From positions 1 to 64,000 of the forward strand of contig NZ_JAGTIS010000001.1 of assembly GCF_018704125.1 (NCBI RefSeq): DNA of 64,000 nucleotides. The letters are read 5' to 3'. Numbering within the stretch: the stretch's first letter is position 1; each line of letters begins with the position of its first letter. Shown piece by piece: positions 55,627-64,000 of this stretch. The DNA is from Metapseudomonas boanensis (GTDB lineage: Bacteria; Pseudomonadota; Gammaproteobacteria; Pseudomonadales; Pseudomonadaceae). A program made the position numbers and the translations under genes. Under the pieces are notes generated by a model that had not been told where the DNA came from, ran no database searches, and was given only the letters and a program-made list of their open reading frames with translations.

Positions 55627-56532
55627 TCAGCCCCGCCGCGCGCTGCTCGCCAGGTCATCGAGAAACGCCTGGAGGATCGGTGGTGGCGCAAGGCCGCGTC
55701 GGGTGATGGCGTCGAAGGACGCCAAGGGGCGCAGGCGGTCGGGCAGGAGTGGGCGCATGTCGCCGGTTTCGACCCAGCGGGCGGCGAAGTGGCAGGGCAG
55801 GAAGCCGAGGTAGGCACCGGAAATGATCAGGATCGCCAGGGCTTCGATATTGTCCACGGTGGCTGCAGCCTTGCTGGCACCCACCAGCTCCAGGTCGCTT
55901 TGCTGCATGAAGCCACGGGCGACGATGCGTGAGGTGGCGATCTCTTCCAGCAGACGCTCAGGCCTGGCCTTGCTCGAATAGAGCGGATGGTGCCGGCCAC
56001 AGTAGAGCCCAAGCGCCTCCTGGTACTGCGCTGAGTAGTTCAGGCCCGGCACGCGAAAGGGGAAGTGTCCGATGGCCAGGTGCAGACGGCCGTCGAGCAC
56101 TCGTTCCTCCAGCTCGGACGGCGTGCCGACATAGACGCTCAGATGTACATCGTGCCCGCGCGAAACAAAACGCTGGGTGGTGGCAGGCAACGGCGAGTCC
56201 GGGTCGGTGATGGTGGTGTCGATGATGCCCAGGTTCAGGGTGCCGCTGATGTTCTGCTTGAGCACATCGGCGTCCATGCAGAAGGCCTCCACCGCCGACA
56301 GCAGGCGCTGTGCCGCCTCGTGGATCGCCACGCCCTGCTCGGTGAGGCGAAAGCCACTGCGCCCGCGCTGGCAGAGTTTGACCCCGAGGCGCGCCTCCAG
56401 TTGGCTCATCTGCTCGCTGATGGTGGACTGACCGACGTTGAGCGCGGCCTGGGCCGCGGAAAAGCCACCGCACTTGACGATAGTCTCGAAGACCCGGAGC
56501 AGTTTCAGGTCGACGTCATAGAGTTGGATCAC
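55627..56532 (-). CDS. LysR-family regulator of the aldehyde/alcohol oxidation operon
   Basis: 301 residues: HTH ([23 protein letters not shown]) and effector domain ([39 protein letters not shown]). It is divergent from the ALDH-NCS1-GMC operon and is the likely local regulator. A dyad suitable for it lies 24 bp upstream of its start. The inducer is unknown. Confidence 0.87.
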   Translation of the reverse strand: MIQLYDVDLKLLRVFETIVKCGGFSAAQAALNVGQSTISEQMSQLEARLGVKLCQRGRSGFRLTEQGVAIHEAAQRLLSAVEAFCMDADVLKQNISGTLNLGIIDTTITDPDSPLPATTQRFVSRGHDVHLSVYVGTPSELEERVLDGRLHLAIGHFPFRVPGLNYSAQYQEALGLYCGRHHPLYSSKARPERLLEEIATSRIVARGFMQQSDLELVGASKAAATVDNIEALAILIISGAYLGFLPCHFAARWVETGDMRPLLPDRLRPLASFDAITRRGLAPPPILQAFLDDLASSARRG

Positions 56533-56555
56533 CGCAACCTCCCGCCTTTTTTATT

Positions 56556-56573
56556 AATCGGAAATTGCCGATT
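56556..56573. promoter_or_regulatory. Candidate LysR operator near the regulator start
   Basis: AATCGG-n6-CCGATT, perfect 6-bp arms, in an AT-rich segment. It fits LysR-type symmetry. The rest of the 375-bp divergent gap (56533-56907) carries the promoter and a leader of about 300 bp with no gene that I can support. Confidence 0.55.
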
Positions 56574-56907
56574 TTTGTATCTGATATTTTGCATTTTACC
56601 CATGTGAAACTGGGGGCATAGTCGTGTCAACGGTGGCCCGATGCAAGGGCTGCCTCGCCGAATCCATAACAACAAATCGGAGGCGCATCATGGTGCCTTG
56701 GCATGGCGACACCACCTCTCCCCAATGCGGCCGCGTCGAACCCCGACCTGCCTGCAGCCCGCTGATTTGTGCGGCATTCCTGCCGACTCCCGATCTCCAT
56801 TCACGCTTGATCCAACGCCAGTGATGGTCGATCCGACCCTATCTGGCGCGGGAGCGTCTGGCCTGACTTTTCCACCACTCGACGAGTGCACGACCAAGAG
56901 AATGACG

Positions 56908-58416
56908 ATGGACACCACAATCAAAAGCTACCTGCAGCAGTACGGCGTATCCGAAGCCACTCAGCGTTTTCTTTCCAAACCCCAGAAGATGTTCATTGGC
57001 GGGGCCTGGCTGGAGGCTTCCGACGGCGGCACCGCCGAGGTGATCGAGCCTTCCACCGAGGGTGTGCTCGGGCGCATCCCGATGGGCACGGCGGATGATC
57101 TGGACCGCGCCGTGCAGGCTGCCCGCGCGCAGTTCGACGGTGGTGCCTGGCGTCTGCTCAAGCCGCTGGAGCGCGAGCGCCTGCTGCATCGCCTGGCCGA
57201 CCTGATCGAGGCCAATGCCGACGAGCTGGCGGAAATCGAATCGATCGACATGGGCAAGTCCGTGGCCCAGGCACGCGCTGTGGATATCCAGGGCACTATC
57301 GACACCTTCCGCTACTTCGCTGGCTGGGCCAGCAAGATCCACGGTCGTACCGTCGAGCCGTCCCTGCCCGGCAACTATCTGGCCTATACGCGCAAGGAGC
57401 CGGTGGGCGTGGTCGGTGTCATCGTGCCGTGGAACTTCCCGCTGCAAACCATGGCCTGGAAACTCGGCGCGGCCCTGGCAGTTGGTTGCACCGTGGTGGT
57501 GAAGCCGGCGGAGCTGACCTCGCTGTCGGCCCTGCGCTTCGCGGAGCTGGTGCAGGAATCCGGCATTCCGGATGGCGTGGTGAACATCGTCACCGGGCGC
57601 GGTAGCGTGGTTGGCGCGGCCATGTCCAGCCATCCGGGGATCGACAAGCTGAGCTTCACCGGCTCGACCCCGGTCGGTTGCACCGTGGGCAAGGCCGCCC
57701 TGGACCAGATGAAGCGCCTGACTCTGGAACTGGGCGGCAAGTCGCCGGTCATTGTGTTTGCCGATGCTGACCTCAAAGCGGCTGCCCAGGCTGTGGCCAA
57801 CGGGGTGTTCTTCAACTCCGGGCAGGTTTGCGATGCTGGCACCCGCGCCTATATCCACCGCAGCGTCTATGCCGAGTTCCTGCGTGAGCTGGCCGACTAC
57901 ACCGCCAGCCTGAAGATGGCGCCGGGCCTTGATGAGGACTGCTTCATCAGCCCACTGGTGTCGCGCCAGCAGCAGGAACGGGTGCAGGCCTACATCGAAA
58001 CCGGCAAGTCCGAAGGTGCGGAGGTCTACTTCGGCGGAGAGGCTGTCGAGGGCCCGGGCTTCTTCGTCCAGCCGACCATCTTCGCCAACTGTCGCAATGA
58101 CATGCGCATCGTCCAGGAAGAGATCTTCGGCCCGGTACTGGTGACGGCGCCGTTCGATGACGAAGAGGAAGTGGTGACGCTGGCCAACGATTCACCGTTC
58201 GGCCTCGCCGCGGCGATCTATTCCAACGATCTCGGTCGCGTACACAACCTGATTCCGCGCCTGCGCGCAGGCTCCGTGTATGTCAACGCGCACAGCACGA
58301 TCGACCCGTCGATGCCCTTCGGCGGCTACAAGCAGTCGGGCTACGGCAAGGACCTCGGGTCGGAGCAGCTCGAATACCTGCTGGAAACCAAAGCGGTCTG
58401 GATCACACTGCCCTGA
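56908..58416 (+). CDS. Aldehyde dehydrogenase (ALDH, phenylacetaldehyde/betaine-aldehyde-like)
   Basis: 502-residue NAD(P)+-dependent enzyme. VPWNFPLQTMAWKLGAALAVG, VVKPAELTSLSAL, the general-base Glu in TLELGGKSPVIVF and catalytic Cys308 (NSGQVCDAGTR) are present. ATG 56908 has AAGAG 7 nt upstream, better placed than ATG 56902. It is the first gene of an operon with a small membrane protein, an NCS1 permease and a GMC oxidoreductase. It probably oxidises the aldehyde made by the GMC enzyme. Confidence 0.87.
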   Translation: MDTTIKSYLQQYGVSEATQRFLSKPQKMFIGGAWLEASDGGTAEVIEPSTEGVLGRIPMGTADDLDRAVQAARAQFDGGAWRLLKPLERERLLHRLADLIEANADELAEIESIDMGKSVAQARAVDIQGTIDTFRYFAGWASKIHGRTVEPSLPGNYLAYTRKEPVGVVGVIVPWNFPLQTMAWKLGAALAVGCTVVVKPAELTSLSALRFAELVQESGIPDGVVNIVTGRGSVVGAAMSSHPGIDKLSFTGSTPVGCTVGKAALDQMKRLTLELGGKSPVIVFADADLKAAAQAVANGVFFNSGQVCDAGTRAYIHRSVYAEFLRELADYTASLKMAPGLDEDCFISPLVSRQQQERVQAYIETGKSEGAEVYFGGEAVEGPGFFVQPTIFANCRNDMRIVQEEIFGPVLVTAPFDDEEEVVTLANDSPFGLAAAIYSNDLGRVHNLIPRLRAGSVYVNAHSTIDPSMPFGGYKQSGYGKDLGSEQLEYLLETKAVWITLP

Positions 58417-58515
58417 GGAGCAGGGCGGAAACCTGCACCGGCGCCCCGGCGTCGGTGCTCATTGGTCGGGATGCATCGAATTTCAATAACAAGAACCCTC
58501 TGAGGTGATGCCCAG

Positions 58516-58689
58516 ATGAACAGCGAGCCCCACATTCAACGCGCGCAGGACTTGGAAAGACGCATACGTGTCTACGAGCAGATGGAGGAAAGCCATGACT
58601 GGCCGGGGGCGTTGAACGCCGTCGACTACACCGCAATGACCCTGATGACGCTGGTACTGGTCATCGGCTTCTATGTCTGGGGGTACTGA
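58516..58689 (+). CDS. 57-residue single-span membrane protein next to the NCS1 permease
   Basis: ATG 58516 has GAGG 9 nt upstream; TGA 58687-58689. The N-terminal half is soluble and charged (QDLERRIRVYEQMEESHDWP), the C-terminal half is one span (YTAMTLMTLVLVIGFYVWGY). The gene ends 3 bp before the permease ATG, so the two are translated together. No family was recognised. It looks like an accessory subunit of the permease, comparable in layout to small partners of other secondary transporters. Confidence 0.8.
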   Translation: MNSEPHIQRAQDLERRIRVYEQMEESHDWPGALNAVDYTAMTLMTLVLVIGFYVWGY

Positions 58690-58692
58690 GCC

Positions 58693-60174
58693 ATGGCCAA
58701 TCACGAACCCGTCAACCACGCGCTGGAAGCGGAGCGGGGCGATACGCCTCTGCTGCCCTCGGAGCGGATGTGGGGCTTCTGGGAGTTCACCTACGCCAAC
58801 TCGGCCCTGGCCATCGCCACCTGGGCGTTCCTCATCGGTGGCGCGACGGCTCTGTTCGTCGGACCCAAGGAGGGGATCGCTGCGATCGTCATCGGCAACA
58901 TCCTCGGCGTGCTGCTGGCGACTTTCTCCACCTGCGTGCCGTGCGGCAAGTACGGGACGGAACAGTTCACTTTCCTGCGCAGCATGTTCGGTGGCAACGG
59001 CAGCCGCCTGGTCTATGTGCTGGCGGTGGTGTTCCTGACGATGGGCTGGCTGGCGGTGCTGGGGCTGATGTTCGGCCGTTCCATCGATGGGCTCACCGGG
59101 CTGCTTTCAGAACACAAGACCGATCCCAATGGCTGGATCGTGCTGGCTTCGGGCTTCTTCGCGATCCTGCTGACCGGCATAGTCGTGGCCAAAGGGCCGA
59201 CTTCCATCAAGGTGTTCAACACCATCGTCGCGCCGGCGCTGATCGTGATCATGGGTGTGATGCTCTACATGATCCTCAGCAAGCATTCCTTCGCCGAGCT
59301 GATGGCGCTGCCTGCCCTGGATGCGCCCTTCGATGACAAGCGCGTCAACTTCATGATCGCCGTCGAGGTGAACATGGCGGCGGGTTTCTCCTGGTGGCCC
59401 TACATCGGCAACCTGGCGCGTCTGTCGAAGAACCAGCGTACGGCGTTCTGGCCGAACATCATTGGCATCTTCGCTGCGGCTTCCCTGGGTGAAGTAGTGG
59501 GCCTGCTGGCGGCATCCGCACTCGGCGATAGCGACCCAACGGTGTGGATGACGCACATCGGTGGCCTGACTTTCGGGGTGATCGCCCTGGGCTTCGTGGC
59601 CTTCGCCAACGTCACCAGCATGATCAACATCCTCTACACCTCCATCGTCGGCCTGCGCCAACTCGCCGGTCGGAAGCTGCGGGAGATGAGCTGGGAACTG
59701 CTGGTGGTGCTGTTCTGCATTACGCCGATGGCGATCGTGCTGTTCGCGCCGGGCATCTATGACGGGTTCTTCATCTTCCTGGTCTGGACCTCCGCGCTGA
59801 ATAGCGCCCTGGCCGGCATCGGCATCGCGGACTACTTCTTCCTGCGTCGCCAGCGCCTGAACCTGCGCCACCTGTATGCGTCGGAAGGGGTTTCCCCGTT
59901 CCGCTTCTGGAAGGGTTTCAACCCCATCGCCCTGGTGGCGCTGGTGGCGGGCTTCGCCATCTACGTGGTGGTGTTCAACCCGCAGACCCTGGCCAATACC
60001 ACCTTCTTCACCTTCGCCACTGCTTCACTGCCTTCTTGCCTGCTGGCGGGCCTGATCCACTACGGCCTGACCCGTGCCCTGGCAAGACAACTGGGCTGGG
60101 GAGCGTACCCAAAGCGTGATGACAGCAAGACCGAGGCACTGGGCCTCAATGCAAAGGGCTACAGCAATGAATAA
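58693..60174 (+). CDS. NCS1-family permease (cytosine/purine/allantoin type)
   Basis: 493 residues with about 12 predicted spans. Typical pieces: [40 protein letters not shown] and [22 protein letters not shown]1 proteins import nucleobases, hydantoins or related N-compounds with Na+ or H+. In this operon with two oxidoreductases the substrate is probably an alcohol-bearing amine or N-heterocycle, inferred only. The end overlaps the GMC start by 8 bp. Confidence 0.86.
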   Translation: MANHEPVNHALEAERGDTPLLPSERMWGFWEFTYANSALAIATWAFLIGGATALFVGPKEGIAAIVIGNILGVLLATFSTCVPCGKYGTEQFTFLRSMFGGNGSRLVYVLAVVFLTMGWLAVLGLMFGRSIDGLTGLLSEHKTDPNGWIVLASGFFAILLTGIVVAKGPTSIKVFNTIVAPALIVIMGVMLYMILSKHSFAELMALPALDAPFDDKRVNFMIAVEVNMAAGFSWWPYIGNLARLSKNQRTAFWPNIIGIFAAASLGEVVGLLAASALGDSDPTVWMTHIGGLTFGVIALGFVAFANVTSMINILYTSIVGLRQLAGRKLREMSWELLVVLFCITPMAIVLFAPGIYDGFFIFLVWTSALNSALAGIGIADYFFLRRQRLNLRHLYASEGVSPFRFWKGFNPIALVALVAGFAIYVVVFNPQTLANTTFFTFATASLPSCLLAGLIHYGLTRALARQLGWGAYPKRDDSKTEALGLNAKGYSNE

Positions 60175-61852
60175 GCGCTACGACTACATCATCATCGGTG
60201 CCGGTTCGGCCGGCTGTGTACTGGCCAGCCGTCTGACCGAGGATGCCGGCACCTCCGTTCTGGTCCTGGAGTTCGGCGGCAGCGACCGCAGCGTGCTGAT
60301 CCAGATGCCCAGTGCCTTTTCGATCCCCATGAACACCAAGAAGTACAACTGGCGCTACGAAACCACGGCTGAACCCCATCTCGATGGCCGCCGCCTGCAT
60401 TGCCCTCGTGGCAAGGTGCTCGGCGGTTCCTCGTCGATCAACGGTCTGGTCTACATCCGCGGCCACGCCTACGACTTCGATGAGTGGGAGTCGCTGGGGG
60501 CCAAGGGCTGGGGCTACCGGAACTGTTTGCCGTATTTCAAACGTGCCGAGAACTACAAGTTCGGCGGCGATGACTACCGCGGCGCGGACGGCCCGCTCAG
60601 CACCAATAACGGCAACAACATGCAGAACCCGCTATACGGCGCCTGGGTGGAAGCCGGCGCACAGGCTGGCTACATCAAGACCGACGATTGCAACGGTCAT
60701 ATGCAGGAAGGCTTCGGTGCCATGCACATGACGGTGAAGGACGGCGTGCGCTGGTCCACCGCTAATGCCTACCTGCGCCCGGCCATGCAGCGGCCGAACC
60801 TGACTGTGGTGACCCACGCCATGACCCGGCGCATCCTCCTCGACGGCAAACGGACCGTTGGTGTCGAGTATGACTGCGGTGGCCAGACTCACACCGTGTA
60901 CTGCAACCGCGAGGTCCTGGTGTCGTCCGGGCCGATCGGCTCGCCGCACTTGCTGCAACGCTCCGGCATCGGCCCGGCGGCGGTCCTGAAAAAGGCCGGG
61001 ATCGAGGTCAAGCACGACCTGCCGGGCGTGGGCGAGAATCTGCAGGATCACTCGGAAATCTACATCCAGTACGAATGCAAGGAGCCGGTGACCCTGAACA
61101 GCAAGATGGGTCTGTTCGCCAAGGCACTGATCGGCCTGCGCTGGCTGCTGTTCAAGGACGGCCTGGGCGCCAGCAACCATTTCGAGGCGGGTGGGTTCAT
61201 CCGTTCAGAGAAGGGCCTGCGTTGGCCGGACATCCAGTTCCACTTCCTCCCTGCGGCGATGCGCTACGACGGTGACAAGCCGTTCAAGGGACATGGCTTC
61301 ATGGTGCTGACCGGCCCGAACAAGCCGAAGAGTCGCGGTCATGTGCATGCGTTGTCGGCCGATCCCTACGAGCATCCGGAGATCCGCTTCAACTACCTGG
61401 AGAGCGAGGAAGATCGCGAGGGCTTCCGCCGCTGCGTGCGTCTGACCCGGGAGATCATCGGCCAGCCGGCCATGGACCGTTACCGTGGCGTAGAGCTGGC
61501 GCCCGGGCCGCAGGTGCAGACAGACGAGGAAATTGACGCCTTTGTCCGCGCCAACATGGAAAGCACCATGCATCCATGCGGCTCCTGCCGCATGGGGGAG
61601 GACGATATGGCGGTGGTCGACTCGGAGCTGCGTGTTCGGGGGCTGCAAGGCCTGCGGGTCATCGATTCGTCGGTGTTCCCCACCGAGCCCAACGGCAACC
61701 TCAACGCACCCACCATCATGCTGGCGGAGCGCGCCTCGGACCTGGTCCGTGGACGCCGCACGCTGCAGCCGGAGGATGTGCCCGTCGGTCTTGCGGCCAA
61801 CTGGGAACACTCGCAGCGGACCAGCGCACCCAAGCGCCAGGTCGGAGTCTGA
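60167..61852 (+). CDS. GMC-family FAD oxidoreductase, choline-dehydrogenase-like
   Basis: 561 residues. FAD motif [18 protein letters not shown] at the N-terminus, GMC signatures [20 protein letters not shown] and [20 protein letters not shown], and C-terminal HPCGSCRMG and [14 protein letters not shown] with the catalytic His and Asn. It oxidises an alcohol to the aldehyde. ATG 60167 with AAGGG 8 nt upstream lies inside the NCS1 3' end. The ALDH at the operon head would complete oxidation to the acid. Confidence 0.88.
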   Translation: MNKRYDYIIIGAGSAGCVLASRLTEDAGTSVLVLEFGGSDRSVLIQMPSAFSIPMNTKKYNWRYETTAEPHLDGRRLHCPRGKVLGGSSSINGLVYIRGHAYDFDEWESLGAKGWGYRNCLPYFKRAENYKFGGDDYRGADGPLSTNNGNNMQNPLYGAWVEAGAQAGYIKTDDCNGHMQEGFGAMHMTVKDGVRWSTANAYLRPAMQRPNLTVVTHAMTRRILLDGKRTVGVEYDCGGQTHTVYCNREVLVSSGPIGSPHLLQRSGIGPAAVLKKAGIEVKHDLPGVGENLQDHSEIYIQYECKEPVTLNSKMGLFAKALIGLRWLLFKDGLGASNHFEAGGFIRSEKGLRWPDIQFHFLPAAMRYDGDKPFKGHGFMVLTGPNKPKSRGHVHALSADPYEHPEIRFNYLESEEDREGFRRCVRLTREIIGQPAMDRYRGVELAPGPQVQTDEEIDAFVRANMESTMHPCGSCRMGEDDMAVVDSELRVRGLQGLRVIDSSVFPTEPNGNLNAPTIMLAERASDLVRGRRTLQPEDVPVGLAANWEHSQRTSAPKRQVGV

Positions 61853-62016
61853 ACCGTACCGGAAGGGCGCCGGCCAATCCTGGTACGGCCCCTTCCGTTG
61901 ACCTCTGATGACCGTTCGGCACCCTTCATCAAACTGTCACGGAACTGTGTCAGTGCGAGCGCAAGGAATTCATCAGAATCGCACTCTACTGGGGTTTTGC
62001 GTTCTGGATTTCCGAC

Positions 62017-63009
62017 ATGCGTGTGCTGATCCTGCTCGTCGCGCTCATTTGCGGCCTGCCTTCCTTTGCGTCTGCTCGATGCGACGTGACCACTCCGACC
62101 GAGATCGTCGTCCTGGGCGAAGTGCGCCTGGCCTACCAGAGTGTGGGTAGCGCCCGGGACCCCGCGCTGCTGATGATCATGGGGCTGGGTGGCCAGCTGA
62201 TCCATTGGCCCGATGAGGTGCTGGAGCGGCTCTGCGAGAGCGGCTTCCGGGTGATCCGTTTCGACAATCGCGACGTGGGGCTGTCGGCCTGGACCGGTTC
62301 GCCACCAGCGGCGAACCTGGCCTACGAAGTGCTGCGCTATCGCCTAGGCCTGCCAGTTGCTGCGCCTTACGGGCTGCGCGACATGGCCCGTGACTCCTTG
62401 CGCCTGCTGGATGCGCTGGGTATCGAGCAGGCGCATGTGCTGGGTGCCAGCATGGGCGGCATGATTGCCCAGCACGTGGCTGACCTTGCGCCGGAGCGCG
62501 TGCTCAGCCTGACCTTGGTGATGACCAGTTCCGGCGCCCAGGGCCTGCCGGCGCCAAGCCCGGCATTGTTGGAGCTACTGGCACGGCGCGAAGCACCGAA
62601 CCGCGAGGTGGCCATCGAACAGCAGGCCGACCTGCTCGCCGCCCTTGGCAGCCCCGACGTGAGCGACGACCGTGTTTCACTGCGAGAGCAGGCCGCGCGT
62701 TCCTACGACCGGGCCTTCAACCCGGAAGGGGTGCAGCGGCAGTTGTTGGCCATCCTCGCCGAACCCAGCCGGGTAGAGTTGCTCAACCGCCTCAAGGTGC
62801 CGACCCTGGTCGTGCACGGAACTTCCGACCCGCTGCTGCCGGTGATGCATGGCGTGCATGTGGCGGCGCATATCAAGGGCTCGGAGCTGAAGCTGATTCC
62901 GGGCCTGGCGCACCGCTTTCAGGATGCGTTCAAGGAGCCTTTGCTGTCAGCTGTGCTGCCCCACCTGATGGCTCATCGTCAGCTTGATGGGCACTGGGCG
63001 CGGCTTTGA
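62017..63009 (+). CDS. Secreted alpha/beta-hydrolase
   Basis: 330 residues with a Sec signal ([20 protein letters not shown]). Alpha/beta-hydrolase fold with nucleophile Ser145 ([10 protein letters not shown]), Asp271 (GTSDPLLP) and His299 (GLAHRFQ). The exported location suggests an esterase or lipase-like role in the periplasm. It is monocistronic, 164 bp after the GMC gene. No substrate can be assigned. Confidence 0.83.
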   Translation: MRVLILLVALICGLPSFASARCDVTTPTEIVVLGEVRLAYQSVGSARDPALLMIMGLGGQLIHWPDEVLERLCESGFRVIRFDNRDVGLSAWTGSPPAANLAYEVLRYRLGLPVAAPYGLRDMARDSLRLLDALGIEQAHVLGASMGGMIAQHVADLAPERVLSLTLVMTSSGAQGLPAPSPALLELLARREAPNREVAIEQQADLLAALGSPDVSDDRVSLREQAARSYDRAFNPEGVQRQLLAILAEPSRVELLNRLKVPTLVVHGTSDPLLPVMHGVHVAAHIKGSELKLIPGLAHRFQDAFKEPLLSAVLPHLMAHRQLDGHWARL

Positions 63010-63037
63010 AAGGGCCGGATCAACGGCGCTGACCTTT

Positions 63038-63050
63038 ATGAATGAATTCG
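63038..63050. repeat. ATGAATGAATTCG repeat, diverged copy 4
   Basis: A diverged copy of the repeat at 33235, with the same CACCCACA-type flank, 28 bp after the alpha/beta-hydrolase stop. Confidence 0.5.
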
Positions 63051-63091
63051 CACCCACAACAAGCGGATTCCCAATTTGCTCGGATTGCTCT

Positions 63092-63108
63092 CTCTCCCTC
63101 TGGGAGAG
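63092..63108. repeat. CTCTCCC-n3-GGGAGAG repeat
   Basis: Second copy of the hairpin element at 38333, with flank GGGCTGGGGCGAGGG. It lies between convergent genes and could serve both as a terminator. The rest of 63010-63235 shows no gene. Confidence 0.55.
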
Positions 63109-63235
63109 GGCTGGGGCGAGGGAAGGCGGATTGACCTACGGTTCGTCAGTCCGATGGATCACGCTTCACCGATCCACCATCGTGGTTCGACTCAGCGCTT
63201 GCGGTTGATGTGAAAAGCGATGGCGACCGGTGCTC

Positions 63236-64000
63236 TCAGGCCGCATCCGCCCGCGGTCGACGCGGGTACTCATCGTTCAGGTACTGCGCCAGCCGCGCCT
63301 TCTGCCCGGCAGTCATGACCAGGCCGAGTTTGGTACGCCGCCAAAGGATGTCGTCGGCGCTGACGGCCCATTCTTCCTGACACAGGTAATCCACTTCGCG
63401 GGCATAAAGACCTGCTCCCAGATGCTCGCCGAGGTCCGCCTGTTCGTGAGCCCCGAGGAGCAGTTGCCAGGATCGGCTGCCATAGAGGCTGGCCCAGCGA
63501 CGGAGGAGGCTGGTGGGTAGCCAGCCGAAGCGGGTGCCGAGGGCTTCGACCAGGGCGGCTCGGCTCTCCATGTTTTCCCCGCCAGGCAGGGGCGCCGTTT
63601 CCGTCCAGGGGGGCGTGGCATCTGGGAAGTAGGGCGCAAGCTGCAGTAACACGGCCTCGGCCAGCTTGCGGTAGGTGGTGAGCTTGCCGCCAAACACCGA
63701 AAGCAGCGGTGCTTCGCCTGGATGGACCGAAAGTGCCAGGGTGTAGTCGCGGGTCACCGCTGACGGGTCTGCGGACTCATCGTCACACAATGGCCGAACG
63801 CCCGAGTAGCTGTGGAGGATGTCGCGCTCGCTCAGTTGTTGCTTGAAGTGACGGTTGACCACATCCAGCAGGTAGTGGGTTTCCTCCGGTGTGATGGCCA
63901 CCTTGGCCGGGTCGCCCCGGTATTCCCGGTCGGTGGTGCCGATCAGGGTGAAACGCTCCAGATAGGGGATGGCGAAGACAATGCGCCGGTCCTCGTTTTG
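63236..64000 (-). CDS. glpD: Glycerol-3-phosphate dehydrogenase, aerobic, 3' part
   Basis: FAD membrane-associated enzyme oxidising sn-glycerol 3-phosphate to dihydroxyacetone phosphate and feeding electrons to quinone. The visible 254 codons read YLERFTLIGTTDREYRGDPA, SYSGVRPLCDDESADPS, SVFGGKLTTYRKLAEAVL and YLCQEEWAVSADDILWRRTK, all GlpD C-terminal half. The frame is open through the window edge, so the N-terminal FAD-binding part is missing here. Stop TGA at 63236-63238. Confidence 0.94.
   Translation of the reverse strand, partial: QNEDRRIVFAIPYLERFTLIGTTDREYRGDPAKVAITPEETHYLLDVVNRHFKQQLSERDILHSYSGVRPLCDDESADPSAVTRDYTLALSVHPGEAPLLSVFGGKLTTYRKLAEAVLLQLAPYFPDATPPWTETAPLPGGENMESRAALVEALGTRFGWLPTSLLRRWASLYGSRSWQLLLGAHEQADLGEHLGAGLYAREVDYLCQEEWAVSADDILWRRTKLGLVMTAGQKARLAQYLNDEYPRRPRADAA

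Overview
The window looks like chromosomal DNA of a Pseudomonas. It is GC-rich, and it carries a Pseudomonas-type lysine/pipecolate catabolic set, a DUF2790 protein, several Pseudomonas-style REP elements and many LysR-type regulators. No rRNA, tRNA, CRISPR array, insertion sequence or phage gene was recognised. Apart from one apparent frameshift in acnB, the genes look intact.

Layout. (1) 1-1556: 5' part of acnB (minus), broken by a one-base frameshift. (2) 2258-19765: a catabolic locus for L-pipecolate/2-aminoadipate, the lower branch of D-lysine degradation. It holds a thiamine-diphosphate enzyme of unknown role, HglS (2-oxoadipate to D-2-hydroxyglutarate), a YdiJ-type D-2-hydroxyglutarate dehydrogenase, a class III aminotransferase, a LysR regulator, then AmaB, AmaA and a five-gene branched-chain-amino-acid-type ABC importer on the plus strand. 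Together these genes could take pipecolate to 2-oxoglutarate. (3) 19843-27919 (minus): a vibrioferrin-type siderophore operon (pvsABCDE order), headed by an HpcH/HpaI aldolase and a Fur box. (4) 28121-30172: a Tat-exported multicopper oxidase with a perfect ANR/FNR box upstream. (5) 30589-38321: LysR, aldehyde dehydrogenase, spermidine/putrescine-type ABC importer and an atypical SDR. (6) 38493-44981: LysR and a divergent FUSC/DUF1656/HlyD/NodT efflux operon, then a DUF2790 gene. The FUSC gene contains an in-frame REP pair.

(7) 45083-52150: two related LuxR-type regulators flank a DavA-like amidase, a ureohydrolase and two APC permeases, suggesting use of a guanidino compound. (8) 52147-55499: metR and metE, divergent, with nested operators between them. 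(9) 55627-61852: LysR and a divergent operon of aldehyde dehydrogenase, a 57-residue one-span membrane protein, an NCS1 permease and a GMC alcohol oxidoreductase, which reads as uptake of a substrate followed by alcohol-to-aldehyde-to-acid oxidation. (10) 62017-63009: a secreted alpha/beta hydrolase. (11) 63236-64000: 3' part of glpD (minus).

Most blocks are accessory nutrient-acquisition modules, each with its own regulator. Substrates are inferred from family membership and neighbourhood; only the lysine-branch enzymes, vibrioferrin genes, metE/metR, acnB and glpD are named with good confidence.
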